Notes under the pieces: generated by a model
What the model saw: only the letters and a program-made list of their open reading frames with translations
The model's database searches: none
Told to the model about the DNA's origin: nothing
Shown here: positions 1 through 8,288 of the stretch, in pieces
Layout of the letters: the number at the start of each line of letters is the position of its first letter
How positions within the stretch are numbered: position 1 is the stretch's first letter
Made by a program: the position numbers and the translations under genes
From: Thermoflexales bacterium
GTDB taxonomy: Bacteria > Chloroflexota > Anaerolineae > B4-G1 > DUEL01
Direction: 5' to 3'
DNA: 34,391 bases
NCBI GenBank assembly: GCA_014360895.1
Contig: JACIWQ010000004.1
Span: forward strand, 1 to 34,391

Positions 1-18
1 GAGCGAGGAGTTTCCCCT

Positions 19-76
19 CACCCTTCCCCTGCCCCCTCCCCTCTCCCACAAGGGGCGAGGGGAGGGGGGAAGGGTG
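19..76. repeat. Imperfect C-rich/G-rich inverted repeat
   Basis: A C-rich arm beginning cacccttcccc is followed by a G-rich arm ending aagggtg, so the segment can fold into a long imperfect hairpin. It lies downstream of the minus-strand enoyl-CoA hydratase gene and could act as a terminator, but it has no clear T-tract and looks like a dispersed intergenic repeat. No gene is supported in bases 1-240. Confidence 0.6.
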
Positions 77-93
77 TGCGGGGAGCGGCGAGA

Positions 94-119
94 TAGGACA
101 ACTGCTCGCAGTTGTCCTA
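94..119. repeat. Perfect 12-bp palindrome with 2-nt centre
   Basis: The arm taggacaactgc is followed by tc and then its exact reverse complement. It lies about 120 bases past the end of the minus-strand hydratase gene. It could be a REP-like element or part of a transcript end; the sequence does not decide. Confidence 0.6.
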
Positions 120-240
120 CTTCCAAGCCGCCTTTCCGAAAAAGGCCAAACTTCAGGAGAGGGGGTTTGGAGAGTGGGGGGTAAGGGTAAAGGCTGTCCC
201 GCCCACGCCTGCCTGTTTCCTTGCCTACTTGTTTCCTTAC

Positions 241-1041
241 CTACTTATCCTTAAATTGGGGTTGCCGCTTCTCCAGGAAGGCGTTGATGCCCTCGCGGAT
301 GTCCTCGGTCTCGGCCAGGCTGACGAACTGCTCGGCCTCCGTTCGCAGGCCCTCCTCAATGGGCCGCTCCAGGCCCTGCTCAATGGCCCGCAGCGCGGCG
401 GCGATGGGGAATTTGGACTTGGAGACAATCTTGCGGGCCAGGTCGCGCGCTTCCTTGAGGACGGCGCCCGCCGGGACGACCTTGTTGACCAGGTTGAGGC
501 GGTAGGCCTCCTGGGCGGTGATCATATCGCCGGTGAGGATGAGTTCTATGGCTTTCCCCTTGCCGACGATGCGGGGGAGCCGCTGAGTGCCGCCCCAGCC
601 GGGGATAATGCCCAGGTTGATCTCCGGCTGGCCCAGGCGGGCCCGGTCGGAGCAGACGCGCATGTGGCAGGCCATGGCCAGTTCCAGCCCACCGCCGAGC
701 GCGAAGCCGTTGATGGCAGCGATGATGGGCTTGGTGGCCCGCTCAATCTTCAGGAAGAGCCGCTGCCCTCTTTCCAGAAACTCGCGGGCTACGGAGAAGT
801 CCTCCCCCGGCTGCTCCAGCGACGCTTTGATCTCCGGAATATCTGCCCCAGCGACGAAGGCGTTGGTCCCGCCGCCGGTGATGACGATGGCCTTCACCTC
901 GTCGTTGGCCAGCAGTTCGTCAATGGCCTCCTCCAGTTCGGCCACCACCTGACGGTTGAAGGAGTTGACGGGTGGGTGGTCAATGGTGAGGGTAGCGATG
1001 CGCTCTTCAATCTCGGTTCGGATGTACTGCCAGTTGCCCAT
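241..1041 (-). CDS. Enoyl-CoA hydratase (crotonase family)
   Basis: The product (266 aa) is a normal-length crotonase that should hydrate trans-2-enoyl-CoA to 3-hydroxyacyl-CoA in the cytoplasm. The oxyanion-hole segment GADI lies near residue 65. The two catalytic glutamates are visible as E120 (in GGGLE) and E140 (in LGQPE), with the 20-residue spacing of true hydratases, so I favour a hydratase over a decarboxylase or isomerase. The ATG at 1039-1041 is supported by an AGGAGG six bases upstream. It is the last visible gene of a block running thiolase, 3-hydroxyacyl-CoA dehydrogenase, hydratase, a complete set of C-C cleaving beta-oxidation steps apart from acyl-CoA dehydrogenase. Exact substrate chain length cannot be read from the sequence. 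Confidence 0.93.
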   Translation of the reverse strand: MGNWQYIRTEIEERIATLTIDHPPVNSFNRQVVAELEEAIDELLANDEVKAIVITGGGTNAFVAGADIPEIKASLEQPGEDFSVAREFLERGQRLFLKIERATKPIIAAINGFALGGGLELAMACHMRVCSDRARLGQPEINLGIIPGWGGTQRLPRIVGKGKAIELILTGDMITAQEAYRLNLVNKVVPAGAVLKEARDLARKIVSKSKFPIAAALRAIEQGLERPIEEGLRTEAEQFVSLAETEDIREGINAFLEKRQPQFKDK

Positions 1042-1090
1042 GATGTTCCTCCTCGTGGTATCAGCTAACGAATACTACAGACTACGGAGT

Positions 1091-1132
1091 ACGGAATACG
1101 GAGTACGGAATACTGCGTACTCCGTATTCCGT
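1091..1132. repeat. Palindromic 'acggaatacggagtacg' repeat
   Basis: A 17-bp arm (1091-1107) and its exact reverse complement (1116-1132) flank an 8-nt loop. The unit is made of the motifs acggaatacg and acggagtacg, which recur at 8261-8288, 9943-9964, 23494-23578, 24093-24163, 28562-28585 and, inside fdhA, 30047-30074. It fills the gap between the hydratase and dehydrogenase genes. Confidence 0.9.
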
Positions 1133-1158
1133 TTCAGCGCGGTGCAGTTAGGAGCTGG

Positions 1159-2382
1159 CTACGCGTATTCGTGGAACCCCTTGCCCGTCTTCACGCCCAG
1201 GTGCCCGGCGCGGACGCGCAGTTTCAGCGGGCGGGAAGGCAGGAATCGCGGGCCCAGTTCCTTCGCCAGTTCCTCCAGTTTGGCGACGACCACGTCCAGG
1301 CCGATTTTGTCGGCAATCGCCAGCGGGCCGATGCGCTCGCCGCCGTAGGTCATCCCGGTCCCAGCGACCATCGCCATATCAATGTCGTTGATGCTGGCGA
1401 TGTGTTCCTGGACGCAGAGGGCCGCCTCGTTGATGAGCGGGAACATCACCCGCTCCACCGAGAACTTCGTCCCGGTGCGGACGGCGCCCGACTCCTGGAG
1501 TTCCTTGATCATCTTGTAGACGACCTCGGACTCGCCGCCGGGGTGGTCGTAGAACCCGGCGCCGGTCTTCTCCCCCAGGCGTCCGGCGGCGACCAGTTTC
1601 TCAAAGAGGCGGGCCGGCTCCATCCGGTCGCCGTACTCGGAGTAGAGGTACTGGCCAACGTGCGCGCAGACGTCCAGGCCCAGCATGTCCATCAGCGTGA
1701 AGGGCCCCATCGGCATGCCCCACTCCACCACCGCGCGGTCAATCTCGGTGGCGGTGGCCGCGCCCTCCTCCAGCGCCTTCGTCGCCTCGTTCAGATAGGG
1801 CATCAGCAGACGGTTGACCAGGAAGCCGGGGCACTCCTGGACGACGACGGGGATTTTGCGCAGACTCTCGGCGAACATCACCACGTCGTCCACCGTCTCC
1901 TGGCTGGTGTCCAGGCCGGGGATGACCTCCACCAGTTTCATCACACTGGCGGGGTTGAAGAAGTGCATGCCGACCATCTTGTGGGGGCGCTTCGTGGCGG
2001 CGCCCATCTCGGAGATGGAGAGGGCCGAGGTGTTGCTGGCGAAGATGGTCTGCTCCGGGCAGACCTCATCCAGTTCCTGGAACACCCGCTTCTTGATGTC
2101 CATCCGCTCCGGGACGGCCTCAATGACGATGTCCACGTCCTCAAAGCCGTCGTAGGTGAGAGTGGGGGTGATGAGGTCCATCTTGGCCTGCATCTCGCCC
2201 GCGCTCATCTTGCCCTTTTCCACCCGACGCTGGTAGATTTCGCGGGCCTTGGCCATCCCCCGTTCCAGCATCGTCTGGTCAATATCTTTGAGGACAACGG
2301 GCAGGCCGGAGAAACTGATGACCTGGGCAATCTCGCCGCCCATTGTCCCGGCACCGACCACAGCCGCTTTGAAAATATACAT
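1159..2382 (-). CDS. 3-hydroxyacyl-CoA dehydrogenase
   Basis: This 407-aa protein should oxidise L-3-hydroxyacyl-CoA to 3-ketoacyl-CoA with NAD+. The N-terminal Rossmann motif GAGTMGGEIA begins at residue 10. The catalytic pattern of the family is complete: S119, H140 (in GMHFFNP), E152 (KLVEVI) and N190 (GFLVN), with the same spacings as mammalian HAD. Two C-terminal helical domains follow (about 185-280 and 305-407), so it has the tandem C-domain form of FadB/FadJ without the hydratase half, which is encoded separately next door. The ATG at 2380-2382 follows a GGAGGTG. It is co-directional with the thiolase upstream and hydratase downstream, with repeats in both short gaps. Confidence 0.95.
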   Translation of the reverse strand: MYIFKAAVVGAGTMGGEIAQVISFSGLPVVLKDIDQTMLERGMAKAREIYQRRVEKGKMSAGEMQAKMDLITPTLTYDGFEDVDIVIEAVPERMDIKKRVFQELDEVCPEQTIFASNTSALSISEMGAATKRPHKMVGMHFFNPASVMKLVEVIPGLDTSQETVDDVVMFAESLRKIPVVVQECPGFLVNRLLMPYLNEATKALEEGAATATEIDRAVVEWGMPMGPFTLMDMLGLDVCAHVGQYLYSEYGDRMEPARLFEKLVAAGRLGEKTGAGFYDHPGGESEVVYKMIKELQESGAVRTGTKFSVERVMFPLINEAALCVQEHIASINDIDMAMVAGTGMTYGGERIGPLAIADKIGLDVVVAKLEELAKELGPRFLPSRPLKLRVRAGHLGVKTGKGFHEYA

Positions 2383-2398
2383 CTTTCACCTCCTCACA

Positions 2399-2434
2399 TT
2401 TCATGTTTCACGTTTCACGTTTTACGTTTCACAC
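2399..2434. repeat. Short tandem repeat, 'tttcacg' type
   Basis: Degenerate iterations of cgtttcacg occupy most of the 58-bp gap between the thiolase and dehydrogenase genes. The same unit in opposite orientation (cgtgaaacgtgaaacgtg) fills the fdhA-hypA gap at 30656-30703. Confidence 0.75.
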
Positions 2435-2440
2435 CTCGCG

Positions 2441-3655
2441 CTAATCCATCGGAATCCGCTCCAGGATGAGGCACCCGCCCTGGCCGCCGCCGACGCACAT
2501 TGTGTCAATCCCGTAGCGGGCCTTGCGGCGCTGCATCTCGTTGGTGAGCGTGGCGACCAGTTTGGCGGCCGTGCAGCCCACGGGGTGCCCCAGGGCGATG
2601 GCGCCGCCGTTGGGGTTGACCTTGTTCCAGTCCCAGTCGTAGCCCTGGTTGCGCATCTCTATCGCCACGGCCAGCACCTGCGCGGCGAACGCCTCGTTCA
2701 GTTCAATGACGTCAATGTCCTCCAGTTTGAGGCCGGCCCGCTTCAGGGCTTTGGGCATCGCATAGGCGGGGCCGATGCCCATATAGGCCGGGTCCACGCC
2801 CGCGTAGGCGTAGGAGACGATGCGGGCGGTGGGCTTGAGGCCCAGTTGAGCCGCCTTCTCCGCCGTGCAGACAATCATCGCCGCCGCCCCGTCGGAGATC
2901 GGGCAGGCGTTGGCCGGGGTGACCGTGCCGCCCTCCTTGAAGACCGCCGGGTAGAGGGCCGCCTTCTGGACGGTGAGGCCGGGGTTGATGGTCTCGTCCT
3001 GGGTGATGACTTCCTTAGCCACTTCCTGCCCGGCGACTTTCTTGACGACCTCCACGGGGACAATCTCGTCGTTGAACTTGCCCATCCGCTGGGCCATAAA
3101 GGCCTTCTTGTGGGATTGGACCGCGTACTCGTCCTGCTCCTGGCGGGAGATGTTGTACTTTTCGGCGAGGTTCTCGGCGGTGCGGCCCATAATCTGCCCG
3201 CAGATGGGGTCGGTGAGGCCCTCCCAGAGCGCGTCGGTCAGTTCGGCATGGCGGAGTTTATAGCCCCAGCGGGCGCCCTTGAGGATGTAGGGGATGTTGC
3301 TCATGCTCTCGGTCCCGCCCACCAGGTAGATTTCGCCGTCGCCGGCCTGGATGGCCTGATAGGCCGAGGTGATGGCCTGCATACCGGAGGCACAGTTGCG
3401 CTGGACGGTGAAGGCGGGGACATGGATGGGCACGCCGGCCATCAGCGCGGCCACCCGGGCGATGTTCGCCGCGTCGGAGGGTTGGCCGATGTTCGCCAGG
3501 ATGACCTCATCCAGGATGCCCGGGTCTATCCCGGTCCGCTCCAGCACCGCCTTGAAGACGATACAGGCCAGGTCCTGAGCCCGGAGGCTGCGGAGCGCGC
3601 CGCCGTGGGCCCCCACCGGCGTGCGCAGCGGACTGACAATGACCACATCTTTCAC
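2441..3655 (-). CDS. Acetyl-CoA acyltransferase (thiolase)
   Basis: The product (404 aa) is a full-length thiolase, which cleaves 3-ketoacyl-CoA with CoA (or condenses acetyl-CoA in reverse). The acyl-accepting cysteine is C88 in QRNCASGMQA, the catalytic histidine is H357 in LGHPVG, and the second cysteine is C387 in CVGGGQGG; the H-to-C spacing of 30 matches biosynthetic and degradative thiolases. NEAFAAQ is also present. The start is a GTG at 3653-3655 with a strong AAGGAGGT six bases upstream. It heads the three-gene beta-oxidation block and lies 275 bases downstream of the TetR gene. Whether it works mainly in degradation or synthesis cannot be told; the context favours degradation. Confidence 0.95.
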   Translation of the reverse strand: MKDVVIVSPLRTPVGAHGGALRSLRAQDLACIVFKAVLERTGIDPGILDEVILANIGQPSDAANIARVAALMAGVPIHVPAFTVQRNCASGMQAITSAYQAIQAGDGEIYLVGGTESMSNIPYILKGARWGYKLRHAELTDALWEGLTDPICGQIMGRTAENLAEKYNISRQEQDEYAVQSHKKAFMAQRMGKFNDEIVPVEVVKKVAGQEVAKEVITQDETINPGLTVQKAALYPAVFKEGGTVTPANACPISDGAAAMIVCTAEKAAQLGLKPTARIVSYAYAGVDPAYMGIGPAYAMPKALKRAGLKLEDIDVIELNEAFAAQVLAVAIEMRNQGYDWDWNKVNPNGGAIALGHPVGCTAAKLVATLTNEMQRRKARYGIDTMCVGGGQGGCLILERIPMD

Positions 3656-3788
3656 AGCACACCTCCTTTTAAATATTGCGTATTTCGCATTCCGTTCACA
3701 AGCAACGGGGCGTGGGATTCATCGGACGCAAGATTTCTATCTGTGCAGTTACCCACCCGATGGGTTGCTCAAAGAGGTGCTTCTCCAA

Positions 3789-3858
3789 AACCGCAGAGAG
3801 CGCGGAGAACGCAGAGAGAAATACAAAAACCTTTGCGCCCTTTGCGTTCTTCGCGGTG
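3789..3858. repeat. Hairpin unit of the 'accgcaaagagcgcgaaggacgc' repeat family
   Basis: The left arm begins aaccgcagagagcgcgga, the loop is A-rich, and the right arm ends ctttgcgttcttcgcggt, giving a long imperfect hairpin. It lies between tetR and the thiolase gene. Related units occur at 13874, 19429, 20921, 20997, 21441 and 31793. When translated they give the common low-complexity 'AENAE'-type peptides. Confidence 0.85.
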
Positions 3859-3930
3859 AAAGAACCCAGCCGCACCGGTGGCAAGATTTCGCAATCTGTT
3901 GACCTTGCCGGGCGAACTCACATCCGCCGA

Positions 3931-4566
3931 TCACGACACGCGCAGGCCCCGGACCACCGTCTCCAGCGCGGTCCGGTAGAAGGTGTCGGTGCTGACGCCG
4001 ATCATGTCCCGCCGCAGGGGGTGGCTCATCAGTTCCAGCACGCCGTTGAAGGTGGCCCAGAGGGTCGCCGCCGCCTGGCGGGCGTCGCAGCAGGTGAACA
4101 GCCCCTCCTGGATGCCCTGCTCTATGGCCTGGGCCACCAGATTCAACCCTTCCGTGCTGGCTTCTAAGACTTCCTGGTACATTTCGGGGGTAACCGTCTC
4201 GCGGAACCGCTCGCCGTTGACGGCCATAAGGAAGCGGAAATAGTGGGGTTCTTCCTGGAAGAACCGGAAGTAGGCCCATCCCAGCCGACGGAGGCGCTCG
4301 TCGGCAGTCAGAGGACGGTCGGGGGCGAAGGCCTCCTCCAGGTAGGCGTAGAGGGAATCCAGCCCCTCTAAAAGCAAATGAGCAAGGAGGGTCTCCTTGC
4401 TCTCAAAGTACAGGTACAGGGTGCCTTTGCTGACCTCGGCGCGCTCGGCGACATCGTCCATCGTGGCGCGAGAGAAGCCCTTTTCCAGGAAGACCTCTCG
4501 GGCGGCCTGGAGGATGGACTGTCGGCGTTCTTCCTTCTCCCGCTCGCGCCGGGCCCGGGTGGTCAA
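3931..4566 (-). CDS. TetR-family transcriptional regulator
   Basis: This 211-aa protein has a TetR-type N-terminal helix-turn-helix (about residues 18-63, with ATMDDVAERAEVSKGTLYLY) and a helical ligand-binding C-terminal domain. It probably represses itself and the beta-oxidation genes downstream, with a fatty acyl-CoA as likely inducer; that ligand is inferred from context only. I chose the TTG at 4564-4566, which has a run of six G nine bases upstream and a TAG in frame just beyond, so no longer N-terminus is possible. A consensus promoter (4615-4643) and a palindromic operator (4587-4613) precede it. Confidence 0.92.
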   Translation of the reverse strand: MTTRARREREKEERRQSILQAAREVFLEKGFSRATMDDVAERAEVSKGTLYLYFESKETLLAHLLLEGLDSLYAYLEEAFAPDRPLTADERLRRLGWAYFRFFQEEPHYFRFLMAVNGERFRETVTPEMYQEVLEASTEGLNLVAQAIEQGIQEGLFTCCDARQAAATLWATFNGVLELMSHPLRRDMIGVSTDTFYRTALETVVRGLRVS

Positions 4567-4586
4567 CGCGGCAATCCCCCCAACTA

Positions 4587-4613
4587 ACTATTGGTCATAT
4601 ACTGACCGATAGT
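4587..4613. promoter_or_regulatory. Palindromic operator of the TetR regulator
   Basis: The 11-bp arms actattggtca and tgaccgatagt (one mismatch) flank a 5-bp centre, a typical TetR-family operator. It covers the expected transcription start of the minus-strand promoter just upstream and ends about 20 bases before the TTG start, so binding should block transcription of tetR. Confidence 0.85.
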
Positions 4614-4614
4614 C

Positions 4615-4643
4615 ATTATACACCGGAAATGGCCGGTTGTCAA
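4615..4643 (-). promoter_or_regulatory. Consensus sigma70-type promoter of tetR
   Basis: Read on the minus strand, TTGACA (4643-4638) and TATAAT (4620-4615) are both perfect and are separated by 17 bases. The predicted start point falls within the adjoining operator. Confidence 0.88.
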
Positions 4644-4680
4644 GAGGGGGGCGAAAATTTTAAGGTTTCGGGCCGGGGAT

Positions 4681-4708
4681 TTGACAGCGACAGGGCCCGC
4701 GATAGAAT
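4681..4708 (+). promoter_or_regulatory. Sigma70-type promoter for the DUF402-CinA gene
   Basis: TTGACA (4681-4686) and TAGAAT (4703-4708) are separated by 16 bases, about 65 bases upstream of the coding start. It is divergent from the tetR promoter. Confidence 0.75.
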
Positions 4709-4773
4709 AGGCAGGAGTGACACACAAGGGCGTAAGTCCTGATAGGGCTGACAGCCCCTGACCGTTCAGCCGT

Positions 4774-5727
4774 ATGGATCAGCGACAGGCGATCGGTATG
4801 GCCTCAAGTGAACAGTGGATCATCCGAAAGCTGGACCATCTGGGGCGGGAAGTCATCTCGTACCCGGCCCGGCCGCTCTTTCAGACCCCGGCCGCCGTCC
4901 TGATGCGCGCCGTTTGGAACCGGCCACCGATGGACCTGGAGTATGTGCGCCTGGAACCGGACGACCTCTGGCTGGAGACCTTCTACGCCGACCGCTGGTA
5001 CAACGTCCTTGAGATTCGCGCGCCGGATGGAGGGCTGAAGGGCCGCTACTGCAATATCACCCGCCCCGCCCGGATTGCCCCTGGCGAGATTCGCGCAGAG
5101 GACCTGGCGCTGGACCTCTGGGTGGACCCGGACGGCCGGACGCGGGTGCTGGATGAGGAGGAGTTCGCTCGCTTGCCGCTGACGTCGGAGGAGCAGAGGG
5201 CCGCCCGGCAGGCTTTGGAGGGACTTCTGGAAGGGCCCCTGGCCTGCTGGGAAGACCCGCTACCGGAGGTGGTGGTCGGTCACCTCTTGCGGGAGCGGGG
5301 ACTGACCCTGGCGGCGGCCGAATCCTGTACCGGCGGCCTCCTCAGCCACCGCATCACCAACGTGCCCGGCAGTTCGGATTACTACCTGGGCTCGGTGACC
5401 GCCTACGCCAACGCCGTGAAAGAGCGGCTGTTGGGGGTTCCCCGGGGCGTCTTAGAGACCTGGGGCGCGGTCAGCCGGGAAACAGCACTGGCGATGGCCC
5501 GGGGCGCCCGCCGCCTCCTGGGGGCTGACCTGGCCCTCTCCGTCACCGGAATCGCCGGGCCGGGGGGCGAAACCCCCGGCAAGCCGGTCGGGCTGACCTA
5601 CATCGCGCTGGCCGCCTCCGACGGGGAATGGGTGGAGGAGCATCGCTGGACGGGCGACCGGTCGGCCAACAAGGCCGCCTCCGCCTCCGCCGCTCTGGCC
5701 CTCCTCCGCTGGTACCTGGCCCGATAA
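4774..5727 (+). CDS. DUF402 domain fused to CinA-type nicotinamide-nucleotide amidase
   Basis: The 317-aa product joins two domains. Residues about 15-150 resemble DUF402 (YgaC/Ntdp-like), with RYCNITRPA and the acidic VLDEEEF; some members are nucleoside-phosphate phosphatases. Residues about 165-317 are a CinA C-terminal/PncC domain that deamidates nicotinamide mononucleotide for NAD recycling: AESCTGG with the catalytic Ser at residue 184, YANAVKERLLGV, and TGIAGPGG. The MoCF-like N-terminal half of full CinA is absent. An ATG at 4798 is an alternative start. A promoter lies at 4681-4708, and a glycosyltransferase gene follows after 12 bases. I see no frameshift at the junction, so it reads as a real fusion. 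Confidence 0.88.
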   Translation: MDQRQAIGMASSEQWIIRKLDHLGREVISYPARPLFQTPAAVLMRAVWNRPPMDLEYVRLEPDDLWLETFYADRWYNVLEIRAPDGGLKGRYCNITRPARIAPGEIRAEDLALDLWVDPDGRTRVLDEEEFARLPLTSEEQRAARQALEGLLEGPLACWEDPLPEVVVGHLLRERGLTLAAAESCTGGLLSHRITNVPGSSDYYLGSVTAYANAVKERLLGVPRGVLETWGAVSRETALAMARGARRLLGADLALSVTGIAGPGGETPGKPVGLTYIALAASDGEWVEEHRWTGDRSANKAASASAALALLRWYLAR

Positions 5728-5739
5728 TCCACAATCGGC

Positions 5740-6831
5740 ATGCACATCCTCCATCTCTACAAAGACTACCCCCCCATCCTGGGTGGGATTGAGAACCACA
5801 TCCAGGTCCTGGCGGAAGCCCAGGTGCGGGCAGGCCATCGGGTGACCGTCCTGGTCTGCGACCCGGGCCCGCGCACGACGGTCCGGCAGGAGAACGGGGT
5901 GACCGTCATCCGGGCCGGACGGCTGGCGACCGCCGCGTCCATGCCGCTGAGCCTGAGCCAGCCCCTCTGGGTGGCCCGCCTGCGCCCCGATGTCGTCCAC
6001 GTCCATTCCCCCTACCCGCTGGGCGAACTGGCGAACGACCTTCTGGGCCGGGCGCGGGCCACCGTCATCACCCATCACTCCGACGTGGTCCGCCAACGGG
6101 GATGGCTACGCCTCTACGGGCCCCTGCTGCGACGGGTTCTGGCCCACGCCGACCGGATTATCGCCACCAGTCCCCGCTACATAGAGACCTCCCCCTGGCT
6201 GGGGCCGGTGCGGGAAAAGTGCACCGTCGTCCCGCTAGGCGTGGACCATCGCCGGTTTGTTCCCCCTCCGACGCCCTACGACGGGCCGCCGACGTTGCTC
6301 TTTGTGGGGAAACTGCGGTACTACAAGGGGGTGGATACCCTTCTGGAGGCGTTGGCCGAACTGCCCGGGGTCTATCTGGAGGTTGTAGGGGAAGGGCCGA
6401 TGGGGGACGAGTGGGCCGCGCGGGCCGCCCGCCTGGGCCTCTCCGACCGGGTCCGCTTCCGGGGCGAAGTCCCCGATGCCGACCTGCCCGGCTATTACCA
6501 CCGGGCCCACCTCTTCGTCCTGCCCGCCAACGCCCGCGCCGAGGCCTTTGGCACGGTCCTCCTAGAGGCGATGGCCTCAGGCCTGCCATGCGTCACGACG
6601 GAGGTGGGGAGTGGCACTTCATGGGTGGTCCAGGACGGCGTGACAGGACGGGTTGTGCCGCCCCGCGACCCGCAGGCGCTGGCAACGGCCATCCGTCAGT
6701 TGCTGGACCGTCCCGACCTCCGGGTAGAGATGGGCCGGGCAGGACGGGCGCGCGTGGAGGCGGAGTTCACTCAGGAGCGGATGATTGCCCGGGTGGAGGC
6801 GGTTTACCGGGAGGTCGGGGGGCGTTCGTAG
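5740..6831 (+). CDS. Glycosyltransferase family 4 protein
   Basis: The 363-aa product is a GT-B fold retaining glycosyltransferase. The N-terminal half begins with HILHLYKDYPPILGGIENHI, typical of GT4 acceptor-binding domains with the glycine-rich loop. The C-terminal half has the donor-binding LFVGKLRYYKGVDTLLEA, VPLGVD, and the EX7E-like region EAFGTVLLEAMASGLP around residues 266-285. It probably adds a sugar from a nucleotide-sugar to a cell-surface glycan or glycolipid at the cytoplasmic face. It is 12 bases downstream of the DUF402-CinA gene on the same strand and convergent with a second glycosyltransferase gene. Donor and acceptor cannot be read from sequence. Confidence 0.93.
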   Translation: MHILHLYKDYPPILGGIENHIQVLAEAQVRAGHRVTVLVCDPGPRTTVRQENGVTVIRAGRLATAASMPLSLSQPLWVARLRPDVVHVHSPYPLGELANDLLGRARATVITHHSDVVRQRGWLRLYGPLLRRVLAHADRIIATSPRYIETSPWLGPVREKCTVVPLGVDHRRFVPPPTPYDGPPTLLFVGKLRYYKGVDTLLEALAELPGVYLEVVGEGPMGDEWAARAARLGLSDRVRFRGEVPDADLPGYYHRAHLFVLPANARAEAFGTVLLEAMASGLPCVTTEVGSGTSWVVQDGVTGRVVPPRDPQALATAIRQLLDRPDLRVEMGRAGRARVEAEFTQERMIARVEAVYREVGGRS

Positions 6832-6875
6832 TCCGCCCCGGAGCGGCACTCCACTCCGCTTCGTGCCGCACTACG
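6827..6875. terminator. Imperfect hairpin between convergent genes
   Basis: The outer motifs cgtagt and actacg, with GC-rich interior matches, can pair across the 50-bp gap between two convergent glycosyltransferase genes. It may serve as a bidirectional terminator, but there is no T-tract. A related stretch occurs near 8160-8230. Confidence 0.4.
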
Positions 6876-6883
6876 AGCACTTC

Positions 6884-8125
6884 TCAGGCCATCTCCGGTG
6901 CCCGCAGGCCGAATCGTCTTTTCCCGACCCTCTGAGTGCCCGACCAGGTGGCCTCCCAGCGGTCCAGTGCCTCATCCAGATCGTAGCGGGCCCGGACGAA
7001 CTCCTGCCCTGCCTGCCCCAATCGGGCCCGCAGGCCCGGGTCCCGCAACAGCCGGACCACGGCGGCGGCGAACTCCTCGGGTTCGTCGGCGATGAGCAGA
7101 TGGCGGCCCGGGCTGGCCCCGATGCCGTGATTGCTCACCGACGTCGCTACCACCGGCACCCCCATCGCCAGCGCGTCCAGCACTTTCTGCAGGAGTCCCC
7201 CCGCCACCCGCACCGGCGAGACGAAGACCGTCGCGGCCTGATACCAGGGGGTCAGGTCGTCCGCGTAGCCGGTGATGAACACCCGCTCGCCGTCGGCGCG
7301 GGCCAGGACCTGGGGCGGCGGCGCGTACCCCACTGCGTAGAACCGGGCCTCCGGCACCTCCGCCGCCACCTTCGGCCAGACTTGGCTCAGGAACCAGTCC
7401 ACCGCCTCTATGTTCGGCCCCCGGTACATCGCGCCGACGAAGAGGACGTTGGCGCCGGGCGGGGCGGCGGGATGGGACGGAGCCCCGGGGGAAAGGGCCG
7501 GCGCCAGGGGGAGCAACAGGATGGGGGTGGGGCGGCAGCGCAGGGTCAACAGCCGCCGGTCGCCCTCGGAGATGGCCAGAATCTGGTCGTAGCGCCGCAG
7601 GAGCCAGGGCTCCAGTCGCCCAAAAAGCCAGGCCAGGGCCAGGGTCCTCAGGCGCCGCAGCCCCTGCTGGTATTGCGCCCGCTGCTCCAGGAGGAACCAG
7701 TTCACATCGTGGGGACGGAGCGCGGTGAAGGGACGACGTACGCCCAGCAGGACCAGGGCCGTCTGGGTGAACTCCACCAGCATCCGGTCCGGTCGGGTCT
7801 CCCGGAGGGTGCGCGCCACGGCCCGCCGCAGGGCCAGGTAACTGCGCGCGATGCGGAGGGGCAACGGCCCGCTGAGGGCCTGATGGTGGGGCACGGTGAC
7901 GATGCGCTCGCAGAAGGGGCGGGTCTCTTCCACCAGAGGGGCCTCCTCCGGCCGCAGACGGGCGACCAGAATGATAGAATGGCCCCGTCGGTGGAGTGCC
8001 TGGATGAGGCGGAAGACCCCCTGTCCACCGGCATGTCCAACCGATGGGGCGGGGAACTCTTTGTAGGCAATCAGAATGCGGGTTTTTTGCGGGTCTTCTC
8101 CCTGGGTAGAATGTTCTTCGTCCAT
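6884..8125 (-). CDS. Glycosyltransferase (GT4-like)
   Basis: The 413-aa reading from the ATG at 8123-8125 is a second GT-B glycosyltransferase. After a short polar leader the domain starts at RILIAYKEFPAPSVGHAGGQ, and the donor domain contains VLFVGAMYRGPNIEAVDWFL and VAGGLLQKVLDALAMGVPVV. This pattern resembles the sugar transferases found with exopolysaccharide loci. An in-frame ATG at 8194 would add 23 residues that do not look like family sequence, so I prefer the inner start, although its ribosome-binding site is weak. It converges on the glycosyltransferase at 5740-6831 and may act on the same surface polymer. Confidence 0.88.
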   Translation of the reverse strand: MDEEHSTQGEDPQKTRILIAYKEFPAPSVGHAGGQGVFRLIQALHRRGHSIILVARLRPEEAPLVEETRPFCERIVTVPHHQALSGPLPLRIARSYLALRRAVARTLRETRPDRMLVEFTQTALVLLGVRRPFTALRPHDVNWFLLEQRAQYQQGLRRLRTLALAWLFGRLEPWLLRRYDQILAISEGDRRLLTLRCRPTPILLLPLAPALSPGAPSHPAAPPGANVLFVGAMYRGPNIEAVDWFLSQVWPKVAAEVPEARFYAVGYAPPPQVLARADGERVFITGYADDLTPWYQAATVFVSPVRVAGGLLQKVLDALAMGVPVVATSVSNHGIGASPGRHLLIADEPEEFAAAVVRLLRDPGLRARLGQAGQEFVRARYDLDEALDRWEATWSGTQRVGKRRFGLRAPEMA

Positions 8126-8260
8126 TTCACTTTGCGGGTTGCATTCAAGTAGCCCTACAAAAGTCAACGTCGTTCGGAGTGAGCCCCGAAGCACACGCCG
8201 TTTCGCGCCTGACTACGAGCGCTCCACGCTGTAAACAACGCACTCCATATATGCAGGGCA

Positions 8261-8288
8261 CACGGAGCACGGAACACGGAATACGGAT
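8261..8288. repeat. Copy of the 'acggaatacg' repeat
   Basis: The sequence cacggagcacggaacacgg and the following atacgg form a direct array in the gap downstream of the RNase J gene, overlapping its stop. The remainder of 8126-8260 shows no gene. Confidence 0.75.

Noticed and set aside
2249-3859. Plus-strand open frame opposite the thiolase gene
   Set aside because: No recognisable domain; its ends run through intergenic repeats.
8126-8194. N-terminal extension of the minus-strand glycosyltransferase
   Set aside because: The 23 extra residues do not resemble the family and the inner ATG gives the expected N-terminus; kept only as an alternative.
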